From IMG/VR virus record IMGVR_UViG_3300017745_000008, positions 1-53,737 of that record: a stretch of 53,737 bases of DNA; one strand, written 5' to 3'. Made by a program: the position numbers and the translations under genes. Within the stretch, counting starts at the first letter, position 1; the number at the start of each line of letters is the position of its first letter. The notes under the pieces were generated by a model, which saw only the letters and a list, made by a program, of their open reading frames with translations, was not told the DNA's origin and ran no database searches. This DNA comes from a virus. This document shows positions 8,615-17,339 of the stretch, piece by piece.

Positions 8615-9050
8615 TAGCTTCTGACTTTCTTAACTTTAGGTCTATATAGCTCATTATATCACGATAATTCCAACAATGCTCAATTTTTGTAAAAAGTTTA
8701 CTGTCTATTCTATCTAAATCCATGCCGAACGTGAGTAACCTATTTAAATCATCCCAGCAATTACTTCCTGGCTCGTCAAACAAGAATATTTTTTTATCGT
8801 CCTCTACTTCTGTTTTTTCAAGCGTATGAAGTGCAGAGAAAATATTAGAAATTCCTAAAGTGTCCCAACCTATAAAAACAATATAGTCTGAAGATTTTAT
8901 TACGGTCTCTGTAACTGACTGTCTAGTCTTTACCTCAACTCCTTCTTTTTCAGTTAAAACCTGCTCTAAGTGTACAGCCATTTTATTTAGGTCAGAAACT
9001 GTGTCAACAGATTTTGTTTTTATAATAGTAACAGAGATTTTAGAAGGCAT
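8583..9050 (-). CDS. Rossmann-like protein of unknown function
   Basis: 155 residues. Alternating beta/alpha pattern: VTIIKTK, then DYIVFIGWDTLGISNIFSALHTLE, then KKIFLFDEPGSNCWDDLNRLLTFGMD, then a helical end with EHCWNYRDIMSYIDLKL. The layout (strand, glycine-containing turn, helix, strand followed by acidic loop) is reminiscent of LOG/nucleoside-deoxyribosyltransferase or TIR-like folds, but the diagnostic motifs are not complete. First gene of the leftward block from the divergent junction, with a GTTTAAAG motif about 22 bases upstream, so probably expressed late with the portal genes. Confidence 0.6.
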   Translation of the reverse strand: MPSKISVTIIKTKSVDTVSDLNKMAVHLEQVLTEKEGVEVKTRQSVTETVIKSSDYIVFIGWDTLGISNIFSALHTLEKTEVEDDKKIFLFDEPGSNCWDDLNRLLTFGMDLDRIDSKLFTKIEHCWNYRDIMSYIDLKLRKSEANANPGDSSAV

Positions 9051-9071
9051 AGTTTCAAATTTGCTACAAAG

Positions 9072-9099
9072 CTTTAAACTTAAAGTTTAAAGTTTAAAA
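9072..9099. promoter_or_regulatory. Divergent late-promoter candidate with three TTTAAA cores
   Basis: The 62-base gap between divergent genes holds GTTTAAAG on the minus strand (9072-9079) and, on the plus strand, GTTTAAAG (9085-9092) followed by GTTTAAAA (9092-9099). Each copy points toward the gene it would serve. Confidence 0.5.
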
Positions 9100-9112
9100 A
9101 AAGCGTGCGGAT

Positions 9113-12100
9113 ATGCTAACTGCATTAACTCAACAACAAGCGAACGCCATCGCTTCAAATCTTTCTTTCGTGGTAGATCAAGCTCTTAACGCGTATGAGC
9201 AAACGCAAGGAGAAATAGAAATAAGTGCTAAGAGAAAGGCTTATAAAAAATTATACGTCGATTTACTCGGTAACGTACTAAATAGGATATTAGAAGAAAA
9301 ACCTTCGTCTATAATTCCTTTATATAATCAGTTAGCTTTCACGCTAGTGGAGCTAGGATTTAATGTTACTCTATTTGTAACTATACTGGTGTACTGTCAA
9401 GAGGTTTTATTTCAATCTATAGCGCAAAGCGGTGGCAGAAACGCTCAGCTAGAAAATTATATAGAAAGGTACATATCTGAAATTATAAAACAGATTACCC
9501 AAGAAAAATTATTTCAAAAGGGACTAAAGTCAGATCAGCTTATTCAATTAGTAGAAGAATATGCTCCGTCGTTTACTATAGAAAGAGAGGAGTACTTTAA
9601 AGACGAGATTTCAGAAAGAGTCTTGCATACCTTAATTCCTGAGTACCTTTACTGGGAATATCAAAAAGAACAATACAAAGAGGGCACTTCTTTTAGCACA
9701 AAAAGACTTACTATATATAATAAAAGAGTATACTCTTTGAATCAAGGTATAAGCCAACCGACGTTTTGGGATTTTAATAAAGAAGAATGGGCAGAGTTTA
9801 ATTCAAAATTTTTATCCAAAAAAGAAAGATTTTTAGATAAATTAAAAAACAACGCTGAGGTATATGTAAACCAAGTTCTTACTAACTCAAAAGATATTAA
9901 CGGTATTATATCAGATTCTGAAATAAAAGAAGTAAAAAGCTCGCTCACCTACGACGAAAAAGATCTTGGCCTTACATTTGCTGGTAAAGGAAAAGCGGTG
10001 CTAACAAATATTCTTTCACTAAAAGCAACGGTAAACTACTTTGGAGGGTACGAAGGATCTCCCATTGGAGATGTGGATTTTATTGCTAATTTTTGTGAAA
10101 AATTCTATGCAAGCTTATATGGTAGAGTTGCCAACACAGGTTTTGACGGAGAAGAAGGCGTAAGTCTCTTTGGAAGGTTTAACTCTCTTTTTCTTTCTGA
10201 AGAAAAAACAAACAAAATCGCTGGGTTGAATTTCTTAAATAATTTCAAGTCTTTAAGATCTTTCAAGCAAAAATTAAAACTTCCTGAAAGTACCTTAATA
10301 GAAGATAAGCCCGGTGAAGAAAACATTAAGATTATCAGTTATAATCCCATTTACGCTAAGTATAAGGATGGCATAGAAGATAAATATACGTACAAAAATC
10401 CCAATCCGTACTCTGATGAAGCTGACGTTGACATTGTTTTATTTGGAATAGAGAGACTTTTATCGCTTACAAATTTTGTTGCAGACGCTATTGACAGCCT
10501 TAACTCCTCATTAACAAAAGAAGGTCTGTTACCAGGATATGAAGGTTATGGTCCTATATCTATTGAAATTGCAGAACTTGGAAACGTATTTATTCCCACA
10601 AGAGTTCTTGCAGAAGACTATCAAGGCTCTAAAGTCTTACCAGGATTCAATGGCATGCTTTCTTACTTGTTAAGCTCTTATAGAAGGCTGTCAGACGTTT
10701 TATATCGCCCGCCATTAACCTCGGAGTCACTCACAGAGATCGCCTCTTGGGCTAGGAAAATTCAATTTAATCTAGAGCAGCTGAACTCTGGTATAGAAGG
10801 CATTGGGTACCTTCCAGGAAGTTTTGTACCAGATATTTCCTTCAAATTTTCTATTCTTGAAAAGAACGAATTAGCTAATCAGCTGAGATCTTTGAGCTTC
10901 CAAGAAGGAGAAATTGACTTGTTTTTATCTGCTGAATCTTTTGAAGATTTGCTATTAAAGTTTGCTCCAATAACGGACTCTAAAGACCAAATCTCTTTCT
11001 TCAGAGCTTATGAGTTATCTCAGCTAATCTACGAGTATGGTGGGGAAAGCGCAATAGATAGCTATATTAACTATCTCTACTTACAAGACGAAAATAACTT
11101 AGTAAATATATTAAATTTTGCTGTTAAAAATAAAAGCTCAGCGGTTATCTTTAACGAGAGCAAGTATGGGAAGCTAATTGGTTTGCTTATTAATCTCACT
11201 TTTGCAATTAATCCAGACCAACTGCAAGTCTTCAAAAAATATTTATCTGGAAACTATTTAGACCTGTTTGAGTCTATTTCTTATCTATTGCAAAATAAAG
11301 AAACAAATATGCTTCTAGACAAGGATAAAATTAACCTTTTAAAACCCATCACTGAATCTTTAATTTATGGGCAATCCGTCTTTGGTTACAACTCAAATTC
11401 AATAGACTATATGACCGCTAATGAAAATGCTCCTTTAGCCCTAAAGCAGTGGTCTAAGCTTATAGACAAAAACTTAGGAGGAGCATCAACTAATCTTATT
11501 CAGAATTTGTTTGATAAAAGCAACGGTCTAACACCTAAAGAGCTAATTTCTATTTTAAATACTAAAGACGCTAGAGGTCATAATGAATATGAACAGCTAA
11601 TAGATGGGTATAGTGGGGGAAGATTAACAAAAGTAATTAATTATGGATATTTAAGTGGGGTTTTGCAAAAACTTAGTTACTACTCTAATTCTTATCAAGT
11701 TCCTAATTTCTTTATATCTCCAGAAAATCCTATCGAGCTGGGTTCTCTTGTCTTTTTAGTTCAAAATCTATCAACTCTTTTAGATATAACAACTACAAGC
11801 TTTGTTAATTCTTTAGACTATAAGTTTGGCCAAAATGATATTGGGTTATACCCCTTTGAAAATATAGTTAATGCTCAAAATAAAAAGCCAGAAGAGTTCT
11901 TTAAAATAATCAAAGGCCTTATTCCTGTAGACGGAGACCTTACTAATATAGGAAGTCCCAAAGTTGATGGCCTAGCAGAAATCTTTAATTCTCCGGGTAT
12001 AGGTAATTCTCCTGTTCCAGAGTCTATACCTAGAGAAAAATCTATTACGCCAGAGCAGGCTAATTTATTCTCTCCTCAGATTAAAGAAAATTTTTCTTTT

Positions 12101-13012
12101 ATAGCTAATAAGGAGAGTTCTAGTATTACTGCAGCTGATATTATCAGCAAGTTTGTTACATTTGCAAAAGATCATAAGTCTCTCATAGAGGCTAATTCTG
12201 AAGATTTTAGAGATCCTTCTTCTCTTTCTCCGTACAGAAATATCAATAATATCTCTGAAAAAAGATCAAATATACTAGATAACGAAGTAACCAGTACCTT
12301 GAGTGCAGAAAATGCCGGGACGATAGAAAGAGTTGCAGAGATAAAAATTCCATCGACGTATCCTCAAGAAACTAAGGTTCAAGAAAAAATAAAAAACTCT
12401 GTGGCTGATGGACTAATTTCAGAAAAGTTAATTGAAAAATTTAGTCCTTTAGAATCGTGCAAAAAATTTGGCGGAAGTAAATGTGAATCTAGAGTAGAAA
12501 GTAACGTAAACTCTTGTAGTACTGCAATTAATAAGTCTATACTCTCCCAAAGAGATACAACTTCTTTCTCTCCTATAAATAATAACTCTATTATTATAGA
12601 TAGGCCCTACGGCTCTTTTTCTGAACTAAAACCCAAGGCTTTATTCCTACCCTACAGCGCCAACAATAAACCCGCATACTTCAAGCTTTTAGGAAACGAT
12701 CTAAAGATTAGTGATAAGGGAATACCTATTCAAAAGGAAATAAAAACAGATCCTGTAATTTTCTTAAAAAGAGAAGAAGAGGAAGCTAACGAGTCTTTAT
12801 ACGCCTCCTACTATAACACAGAATATGGGCTTATTGAGTCCATTAAGGGAGGCTTTGAAAAAGATGACTCTTTTAAGTGCTCTTTATTAGAGGACCCATA
12901 TGCCCATCTTGCCTGTATGAACCTGCTAAAATGTAAAAGATTTAAGAGAGGGCCGGGCGGCAAATTTTTAAATTTCTGTCCTAAAACTCTTTCTGGAGGC
13001 CTATTCAAATGA
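9113..13012 (+). CDS. Large virion protein candidate, 1299 residues
   Basis: The longest protein of the window, not recognised. Residues 1-130 are helical (ALTQQQANAIASNLSFVVDQALNAYEQTQ) with a hydrophobic stretch around 80-97 (FNVTLFVTILVYCQEVLF). The body is Asn/Leu/Ser-rich with repeated helical segments. The last 170 residues hold a cysteine-rich tail with CKKFGGSKCESR, SCSTA, CSLLEDPYAHLACMNLLKC and a basic FKRGPGGKF before the end. It heads the rightward block with two oriented late motifs and is coupled (ATGA overlap) to an LRR protein. Size and place fit a tape-measure, baseplate hub or ejected protein; which one cannot be decided here. Confidence 0.7.
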   Translation: MLTALTQQQANAIASNLSFVVDQALNAYEQTQGEIEISAKRKAYKKLYVDLLGNVLNRILEEKPSSIIPLYNQLAFTLVELGFNVTLFVTILVYCQEVLFQSIAQSGGRNAQLENYIERYISEIIKQITQEKLFQKGLKSDQLIQLVEEYAPSFTIEREEYFKDEISERVLHTLIPEYLYWEYQKEQYKEGTSFSTKRLTIYNKRVYSLNQGISQPTFWDFNKEEWAEFNSKFLSKKERFLDKLKNNAEVYVNQVLTNSKDINGIISDSEIKEVKSSLTYDEKDLGLTFAGKGKAVLTNILSLKATVNYFGGYEGSPIGDVDFIANFCEKFYASLYGRVANTGFDGEEGVSLFGRFNSLFLSEEKTNKIAGLNFLNNFKSLRSFKQKLKLPESTLIEDKPGEENIKIISYNPIYAKYKDGIEDKYTYKNPNPYSDEADVDIVLFGIERLLSLTNFVADAIDSLNSSLTKEGLLPGYEGYGPISIEIAELGNVFIPTRVLAEDYQGSKVLPGFNGMLSYLLSSYRRLSDVLYRPPLTSESLTEIASWARKIQFNLEQLNSGIEGIGYLPGSFVPDISFKFSILEKNELANQLRSLSFQEGEIDLFLSAESFEDLLLKFAPITDSKDQISFFRAYELSQLIYEYGGESAIDSYINYLYLQDENNLVNILNFAVKNKSSAVIFNESKYGKLIGLLINLTFAINPDQLQVFKKYLSGNYLDLFESISYLLQNKETNMLLDKDKINLLKPITESLIYGQSVFGYNSNSIDYMTANENAPLALKQWSKLIDKNLGGASTNLIQNLFDKSNGLTPKELISILNTKDARGHNEYEQLIDGYSGGRLTKVINYGYLSGVLQKLSYYSNSYQVPNFFISPENPIELGSLVFLVQNLSTLLDITTTSFVNSLDYKFGQNDIGLYPFENIVNAQNKKPEEFFKIIKGLIPVDGDLTNIGSPKVDGLAEIFNSPGIGNSPVPESIPREKSITPEQANLFSPQIKENFSFIANKESSSITAADIISKFVTFAKDHKSLIEANSEDFRDPSSLSPYRNINNISEKRSNILDNEVTSTLSAENAGTIERVAEIKIPSTYPQETKVQEKIKNSVADGLISEKLIEKFSPLESCKKFGGSKCESRVESNVNSCSTAINKSILSQRDTTSFSPINNNSIIIDRPYGSFSELKPKALFLPYSANNKPAYFKLLGNDLKISDKGIPIQKEIKTDPVIFLKREEEEANESLYASYYNTEYGLIESIKGGFEKDDSFKCSLLEDPYAHLACMNLLKCKRFKRGPGGKFLNFCPKTLSGGLFK

Positions 13013-13833
13013 GAATATCTACGAGTTTTTTAATTGACTCTAAAGACGTAAAGATTTTATCTTTTAATAAATCTCAAAGATCATCTTTTAATTACGTTAA
13101 ATTTTTTGACGAAGAAGAGATATCTTCTGACGAAGCGTATTTGTACAAACAAAAAACTAATTCTATGGTAGTATCCATAGACACAAATTCTCCGCAACCA
13201 ATTAAAGAATTTAAGCTTACAAACCAAAATATTTTAACTTGGGATGACCTGTGGATAGAAGAAGATAGCACGTACAGTGTAGATCCAAAAATAGAGGTGA
13301 TGAATTTACAAAGAAACTCTTTGCTCTATGCTAATTTTAACTTAAAAAGAAGCTATTTAAAAAATTTAAATTTAGAAGGAAACCCTGATTTAAAATCTTT
13401 TGTGGCGACAGAGCTAGAAAATTTAGAAGTTTTAAATTTAAATGATTGCTTAAGCTTAGAAGTAATTAACTTGGGATACTCTAAAAATATCAAAGTATTA
13501 AGTTTAAAGAATTGTAGACTTACAGAAGAAGCTATGGAGAGGGCGTTATTTTCTTTTACGCCTACACTAACATCTTCTTCAAATATTATACCCGGAACCA
13601 TTCCGCCCTTTAGAAAGAATTATTCCACTATGATAGATCTACGTGGAAATGATATCAACTGGGGGAATACTAGGATTGCTTCTAAAATAAGATTATTAGT
13701 CACTAATAACTGGCTTGTTTTATGGGATAATCCCCCTCCTACGAGTATAATACCGATACAAATGTACGCATTCTTCCCTAAGAATATTAAAGAAACGCAA
13801 ATTAATCAACACTATGGCAGACCTTCGATCTAG
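13009..13833 (+). CDS. Leucine-rich-repeat protein
   Basis: 274 residues. From about residue 95 to 185 the sequence follows an LRR rhythm: IEVMNLQRNSL, YLKNLNLEGNPDLKSF, LENLEVLNLNDCLSLEVINL, IKVLSLKNCRLTEEAM, then a later MIDLRGNDINW. Repeats are about 20-23 residues with the L..L.L..N core that forms a solenoid binding surface. No signal peptide. The start overlaps the stop of the 1299-residue gene (ATGA), and its end overlaps the next structural gene by 20 bases. It may be a virion adhesion or scaffold part; the ligand is unknown. Confidence 0.75.
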   Translation: MRISTSFLIDSKDVKILSFNKSQRSSFNYVKFFDEEEISSDEAYLYKQKTNSMVVSIDTNSPQPIKEFKLTNQNILTWDDLWIEEDSTYSVDPKIEVMNLQRNSLLYANFNLKRSYLKNLNLEGNPDLKSFVATELENLEVLNLNDCLSLEVINLGYSKNIKVLSLKNCRLTEEAMERALFSFTPTLTSSSNIIPGTIPPFRKNYSTMIDLRGNDINWGNTRIASKIRLLVTNNWLVLWDNPPPTSIIPIQMYAFFPKNIKETQINQHYGRPSI

Positions 13834-14752
13834 ATTTATTGAAGATTACGCCGGAGGATTGTTAAATGTCTCCAGGCAAGAATTGGCCAGCACAGGAGAA
13901 GTGCTTTCTCAAGATGGGCTACTTTCTGACTCCACTCTATTTGTAGAAGATGGATCAGGCACAAAAAGTGGGCTGATGCTTGGCACTTCTTTATGTGAAG
14001 TTGTTGACCCAACAACGGACCAGGGAGCGGTAAACGTCAGATTCGCAAATAGGACTTACGCTGGGATCAGAGACTTAAAAATATTTTCTACAGCAATTGC
14101 CTCTGCGCAAGCAGCATTGGCAGATGCTTCTTCCTCCTCTATTACAAATTTAGAGAACGCTTTCGAGTTATTGGAAGACTCCGTTTCTACTATCGCAAAT
14201 AGCTTTGATTCTAGATCTGACCAGGTAGATTCCAAACTTTCTAGAATTGACGATTTAACCGCGGTAGAGACTAGTTTGACAGAAGTACTTGCTGAGCAGT
14301 CCGCTCTATCAGATAAAAACCAAGTAAACGCTGATTCTATCGAAGATATCTACAAGCGAGTTAGAAAAGTAAATAATCTTGCGCTATCAGCGTTTAATAG
14401 CTTTGGTAGCGTTGTTTCTATCTCGGTTCTTTCATCTGCTAATACTAGTAGGACTGCCGGTAATTACGATATAGATAATTTATCTGGAAGCAACGGATCT
14501 GATTTAGATTTAACAATATCTGTAGATGTAAATGGCTTAGCTTCTATAACCTCTATAGATGACACCGGAGCAAACTTCTTAGAAGGAGAAACTGTTACTA
14601 TTCCAGATTCTGACCTTGGAAACGGAGGAGCTGAAGATCTCAGACTAAGAGTTAGTCAGGTTTCAGAAAATATAACAGACTTAAATAAAATAGTACCTCA
14701 AATTAAAGACTTAATAAGCAAAGTTAATGAAATAATCACAGCTTTTGCTTAG
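13814..14752 (+). CDS. Virion structural protein with coiled-coil shaft
   Basis: 312 residues. The N-terminus RSRFIEDYAGGLLNVSRQEL followed by GEVLSQDGLL is a pattern I associate with virion structural proteins in marine cyanophages. Residues about 85-190 are a long helical/coiled-coil region (SITNLENAFELLEDSVSTIANSFDSR, DDLTAVETSLTEVLAEQSAL), then a Gly/Asp/Thr beta segment (ISVDVNGLASITSIDDTGANF) and a final helix. Likely baseplate or fibre-associated. It ends convergently against a minus-strand gene with a 4-base overlap. Confidence 0.7.
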   Translation: MADLRSRFIEDYAGGLLNVSRQELASTGEVLSQDGLLSDSTLFVEDGSGTKSGLMLGTSLCEVVDPTTDQGAVNVRFANRTYAGIRDLKIFSTAIASAQAALADASSSSITNLENAFELLEDSVSTIANSFDSRSDQVDSKLSRIDDLTAVETSLTEVLAEQSALSDKNQVNADSIEDIYKRVRKVNNLALSAFNSFGSVVSISVLSSANTSRTAGNYDIDNLSGSNGSDLDLTISVDVNGLASITSIDDTGANFLEGETVTIPDSDLGNGGAEDLRLRVSQVSENITDLNKIVPQIKDLISKVNEIITAFA

Positions 14753-15093
14753 GCAAAAGTTTCTTGGAGAATTGCTCTTTCTAGTCTTACGGAGTATAAA
14801 GGTCCTATTTTTTTAAATATAATAAATATTATTCCTTCTTCTTTGTCTTTTTCTGTAGGTAGGAGTTGGTCTGTTACACTGTCCAAAGTATCTTTACCTC
14901 CAAGCATTTCGCTAATATCATCTTTATCGAACATCCAAGTAATATCGCTATTGTCTTTAGTCGCAACATACAAGGCAATAGGACCTCCATCTTGAGCGAT
15001 TTTTTTGAACATAGGAGTAAGCTCTTTCTCATCACGAGAAAGATTTTCAAAAATAGATTTTATCTTTTTTCGATCTTGTGGACTTTCAAACAT
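14749..15093 (-). CDS. Unknown 114-residue protein
   Basis: Small soluble alpha/beta protein (MFESPQDRKKIKSIFENLSRDEKEL at the start; GIIFIIFKKIGPLYSVRLERAIL near the end). No family recognised. Its ATG overlaps the stop of the dCMP deaminase gene (TAATG), so the two are translationally coupled. It overlaps the convergent plus-strand gene by four bases. Confidence 0.6.
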   Translation of the reverse strand: MFESPQDRKKIKSIFENLSRDEKELTPMFKKIAQDGGPIALYVATKDNSDITWMFDKDDISEMLGGKDTLDSVTDQLLPTEKDKEEGIIFIIFKKIGPLYSVRLERAILQETFA

Positions 15094-15500
15094 TACATTT
15101 TTTCTACGTTAACGCCTAATTTTCTTAGTACGTTTATACCATCTCCAATGCGGTACTCATTTCTATAGTATACAGTTTTAATACCGCTTTGTGCAATCAT
15201 TTTAGAGCAATCTGGACAAGGACTGTGAGTGCAAAATAGCTCGGACTTATCAATTGATTCTGAAGACTTAGCCATTTTTATAAGAGCATTCTGTTCGGCG
15301 TGAAGAACAAAGGGATTTGTACTGCCATCTTCTAGTTCGCAGCAATTAGTGTGAAAACCAGACGGTGTACCGTTCCAGCCATGCGCCAAGATACTTCCGT
15401 TTTTAACCACAATTGCTCCTACTTTTAATTTAGTACAATTTGAAACCTGGGCAAAAAGTTCAGCTGTTTTCATATATGCTTCTTTTATTTCTGGTTTCAT
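15093..15500 (-). CDS. dCMP deaminase (ComEB/DCTD family)
   Basis: 135 residues, converting dCMP to dUMP, the substrate of thymidylate synthase, which suits a phage that needs dTTP. The zinc and catalytic motifs are complete: HAEQNAL with His67 and the proton-shuttling Glu69, and SPCPDC with Cys95 and Cys98. The early TKLKVGAIVVKNG and NGTPSGFHTNCCE segments match dCMP deaminases more than cytidine deaminases. It is the third gene of a short leftward cluster inside the structural region; a -10-like TATAAT lies at 15522-15527 without a good -35. Confidence 0.9.
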   Translation of the reverse strand: MKPEIKEAYMKTAELFAQVSNCTKLKVGAIVVKNGSILAHGWNGTPSGFHTNCCELEDGSTNPFVLHAEQNALIKMAKSSESIDKSELFCTHSPCPDCSKMIAQSGIKTVYYRNEYRIGDGINVLRKLGVNVEKM

Positions 15501-15530
15501 AGTCTTAGTATATCTGACTATATTATATCA

Positions 15531-15791
15531 TTAAATAGGCTTATGTTTGATATCTTTAATACCTTGTTCTTCTTTTAGGTACTTTTTATACGCCTCAAAA
15601 TGCCGCATGTCCTCTTCACCTAAAAAAACTTTACCGGTTTTAAATGGCCGAACCCTCTTCTTCTCTGCGGGTTTTTCTTCAACCTCACTCGGCTCGGGGT
15701 CCGTAAAAAAGTTCTCGAGCTCTTCTTGAGGGATTTTTGACGGAGTTTCGTCTTTAGTCAGCTTGCTTAGCCTTGCTTTTCTAGTAGTCAT
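15531..15791 (-). CDS. Small charged protein
   Basis: 86 residues from the ATG that overlaps the upstream stop as ATGA; an upstream in-frame Met exists but would sit inside the previous gene, so this start is chosen. Lys/Glu/Pro-rich and probably unstructured at its centre (PEPSEVEEKPAEKKRVRPF), ending with a helix (MRHFEAYKKYLKEEQGIKD). Function unknown. Confidence 0.65.
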   Translation of the reverse strand: MTTRKARLSKLTKDETPSKIPQEELENFFTDPEPSEVEEKPAEKKRVRPFKTGKVFLGEEDMRHFEAYKKYLKEEQGIKDIKHKPI

Positions 15792-16189
15792 ATTCTTCTT
15801 CTCTTGCAACTTGAGCACCCAGCCCAACCCTGCACTCTAGAAGGCCCGGGGTACTGAGTACCAGGAGCGTCTCCCGTGGGACTTACTTCGTAAAGGCCTG
15901 GAGCAAGAGTCGAGGCATTTTTTGTCTTGGCTTTTTCTGTCCAGTTTTGCCATCCCCACATGTCTTCTGAGCCGTATACGTGAGGATTTTGTTCTGTGTC
16001 TTGTGCCATTATTCTTCGTGTGTTGTACTGAGGGCCTTGATTGACTCTGTTAGAGCTTCTTAAATATCTTTCTTGAGCTAGTGCTTGTTTGACATAATCA
16101 TTGTTTTGAGTAGGTCTTGCTCTATAGTCCGAATTTGTACGAGATTCAGTCCAATGCCCGTACGGAGAACTTGAAGAATTTATTGCCAT
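15788..16189 (-). CDS. Unknown 133-residue protein, Asn/Gln/Arg-rich
   Basis: Hydrophilic, low-complexity protein (MAINSSSSPYGHWTESRTNSD at the start) ending in a CSSCKRRRI tail whose Cys pair and basic run could bind metal or nucleic acid. It is the first gene leftward of a divergent junction, with a minus-oriented GTTTAAAG 22 bases upstream, so probably late. No family recognised. Confidence 0.6.
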   Translation of the reverse strand: MAINSSSSPYGHWTESRTNSDYRARPTQNNDYVKQALAQERYLRSSNRVNQGPQYNTRRIMAQDTEQNPHVYGSEDMWGWQNWTEKAKTKNASTLAPGLYEVSPTGDAPGTQYPGPSRVQGWAGCSSCKRRRI

Positions 16190-16210
16190 ATCTTATCTCT
16201 TCTAAGATGT

Positions 16211-16243
16211 CTTTAAACAAAAAATCAAAATTAAGGTTTAAAG
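16211..16243. promoter_or_regulatory. Divergent late-promoter candidate
   Basis: The 81-base divergent gap has GTTTAAAG on the minus strand (16211-16218) facing the leftward gene and GTTTAAAG on the plus strand (16236-16243) facing the rightward gene, 28 bases before its ATG. This is the same arrangement as the junction near 9080. Confidence 0.5.
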
Positions 16244-16270
16244 AAAGTTACGTATATATAATCACAAACC

Positions 16271-16615
16271 ATGCCTTCTAGCAAAATGTCACGGCCAGGA
16301 GTAGAAGAAGATCAAGAAAGTAGCTTTGAAAATTTTGATTTCGGCGAACCAGAAATAATCCCTGTAGAGATATCTCAAGGGAAGTATCTCTATCTAAAAG
16401 AGCCTTGTGCTGACGACCTTATTAATATTTCTGAAATTAATAGTAACGAGAAAATTAGTGAAATTGAAGCGACTCTTCAAACAATTTGTGTTCTTCATTA
16501 TCCTCAAAATGGCGGCAAAAGACTCTCTTTAAAAGATGCAAAAAAATTAACTGCGCGGCATCTTAAGAAGATTGGTGAAGCATTGAACACCTTATTAGGT
16601 GGTGATGAACAATAA
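16271..16615 (+). CDS. Probable tail assembly chaperone
   Basis: 114 residues. The pattern 'IPVEISQGKYLYLKEPCADDLINISEINSN', 'ICVLHYPQNGGKRLSLKDAKKL', 'LKKIGEALNTLLG' resembles small phage tail assembly chaperones, in which a short beta segment with '..EP..DDL' precedes helices and a 'l...D...l' motif. It is the first gene upstream of the sheath and overlaps the next small gene by 11 bases. Paired tail chaperone genes before tail genes are common, but family membership is not certain. Confidence 0.5.
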   Translation: MPSSKMSRPGVEEDQESSFENFDFGEPEIIPVEISQGKYLYLKEPCADDLINISEINSNEKISEIEATLQTICVLHYPQNGGKRLSLKDAKKLTARHLKKIGEALNTLLGGDEQ

Positions 16616-17030
16616 ATACTCTTTGAGTAGAGAGCACAATTATACGATTTTAATAACCGATAAAAATAAAAAGTCACTTTCATTTAGAGATATTACGGGG
16701 GAAGACCTAGAATACTTAGAAAGATTTTTTCAAGAAGGTAAGACTCTATCTATAGAGGAAACTATAGGTATTTTAGAGCTCGTAAACGTATCTGATGTAC
16801 GAATTAGTAAGCTTACGTTAAGAGTAATAAGGGAAGTATTTGATATAGTTACAAAAGAAATACTTTGTAATTATATGCCTAAATTTAAGTGGTTAGAAGT
16901 TTGTTACGCTCTACAAAATAATTCCTTTGTCGCGCTGAAATTTTTTGAATCACAACCAATGACAAAAGTAATGGCGATGATTCAAGTACATCAAAATGCA
17001 ATTGCTGAAATGAAGAAACCCCAAAAATAA
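16605..17030 (+). CDS. Second small protein upstream of the sheath
   Basis: 141 residues from ATG (MNNKYSLSREHNYTIL); a GTG six bases earlier is possible. The order of its parts repeats that of the gene before it (beta start SLSFRDITGEDLEYLERFF, helical remainder), so the two may be paralogous tail-assembly factors. It directly abuts the next gene (stop followed at once by ATG). Confidence 0.55.
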   Translation: MNNKYSLSREHNYTILITDKNKKSLSFRDITGEDLEYLERFFQEGKTLSIEETIGILELVNVSDVRISKLTLRVIREVFDIVTKEILCNYMPKFKWLEVCYALQNNSFVALKFFESQPMTKVMAMIQVHQNAIAEMKKPQK

Positions 17031-17273
17031 ATGACCGATGAACTTCGCCTAAAACTTATCCTTATTCTTTGCTCGATAGCCACTCAGCAAGATCAAATTA
17101 GGCTAAAAGAGTTCGTGCTAGTTTGCTCTTACCATGTAACAGACGTAGATTTTAATAAAATAATGAGAAAAGCTTTAAAAATATTAGATATTCAAAAATG
17201 CGGGTCTGAAAGCTGCCCAGACTGGCTAATGAATAACCTTTTTGAATTGTATAGAAATAGTACAGAAGATTAA
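17031..17273 (+). CDS. Small helical protein upstream of the sheath
   Basis: 80 residues, helical (ELRLKLILILCSIATQQDQIRLKEF), with CGSESCPDW near its C-terminus. Its ATG directly follows the previous stop codon. Third member of the small-gene set preceding the sheath. Unknown function. Confidence 0.6.
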   Translation: MTDELRLKLILILCSIATQQDQIRLKEFVLVCSYHVTDVDFNKIMRKALKILDIQKCGSESCPDWLMNNLFELYRNSTED

Positions 17274-17292
17274 AGATTAAAAAAGACTGTTT

Positions 17293-17300
17293 GTTTAAAG
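17293..17300 (+). promoter_or_regulatory. GTTTAAAG motif (candidate late promoter) for the sheath
   Basis: Plus-strand GTTTAAAG in the 66-base gap before the sheath gene, 40 bases from its ATG. Confidence 0.5.
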
Positions 17301-17339
17301 GTCTTCTGAAAGGCCTCTTACTTTGTAAAGAATTATTTT

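Noticed and set aside
15522-15527. TATAAT upstream of dCMP deaminase as promoter
   Set aside because: No acceptable -35 at 16-18 bases and no TG extension; such hexamers are frequent in AT-rich DNA.
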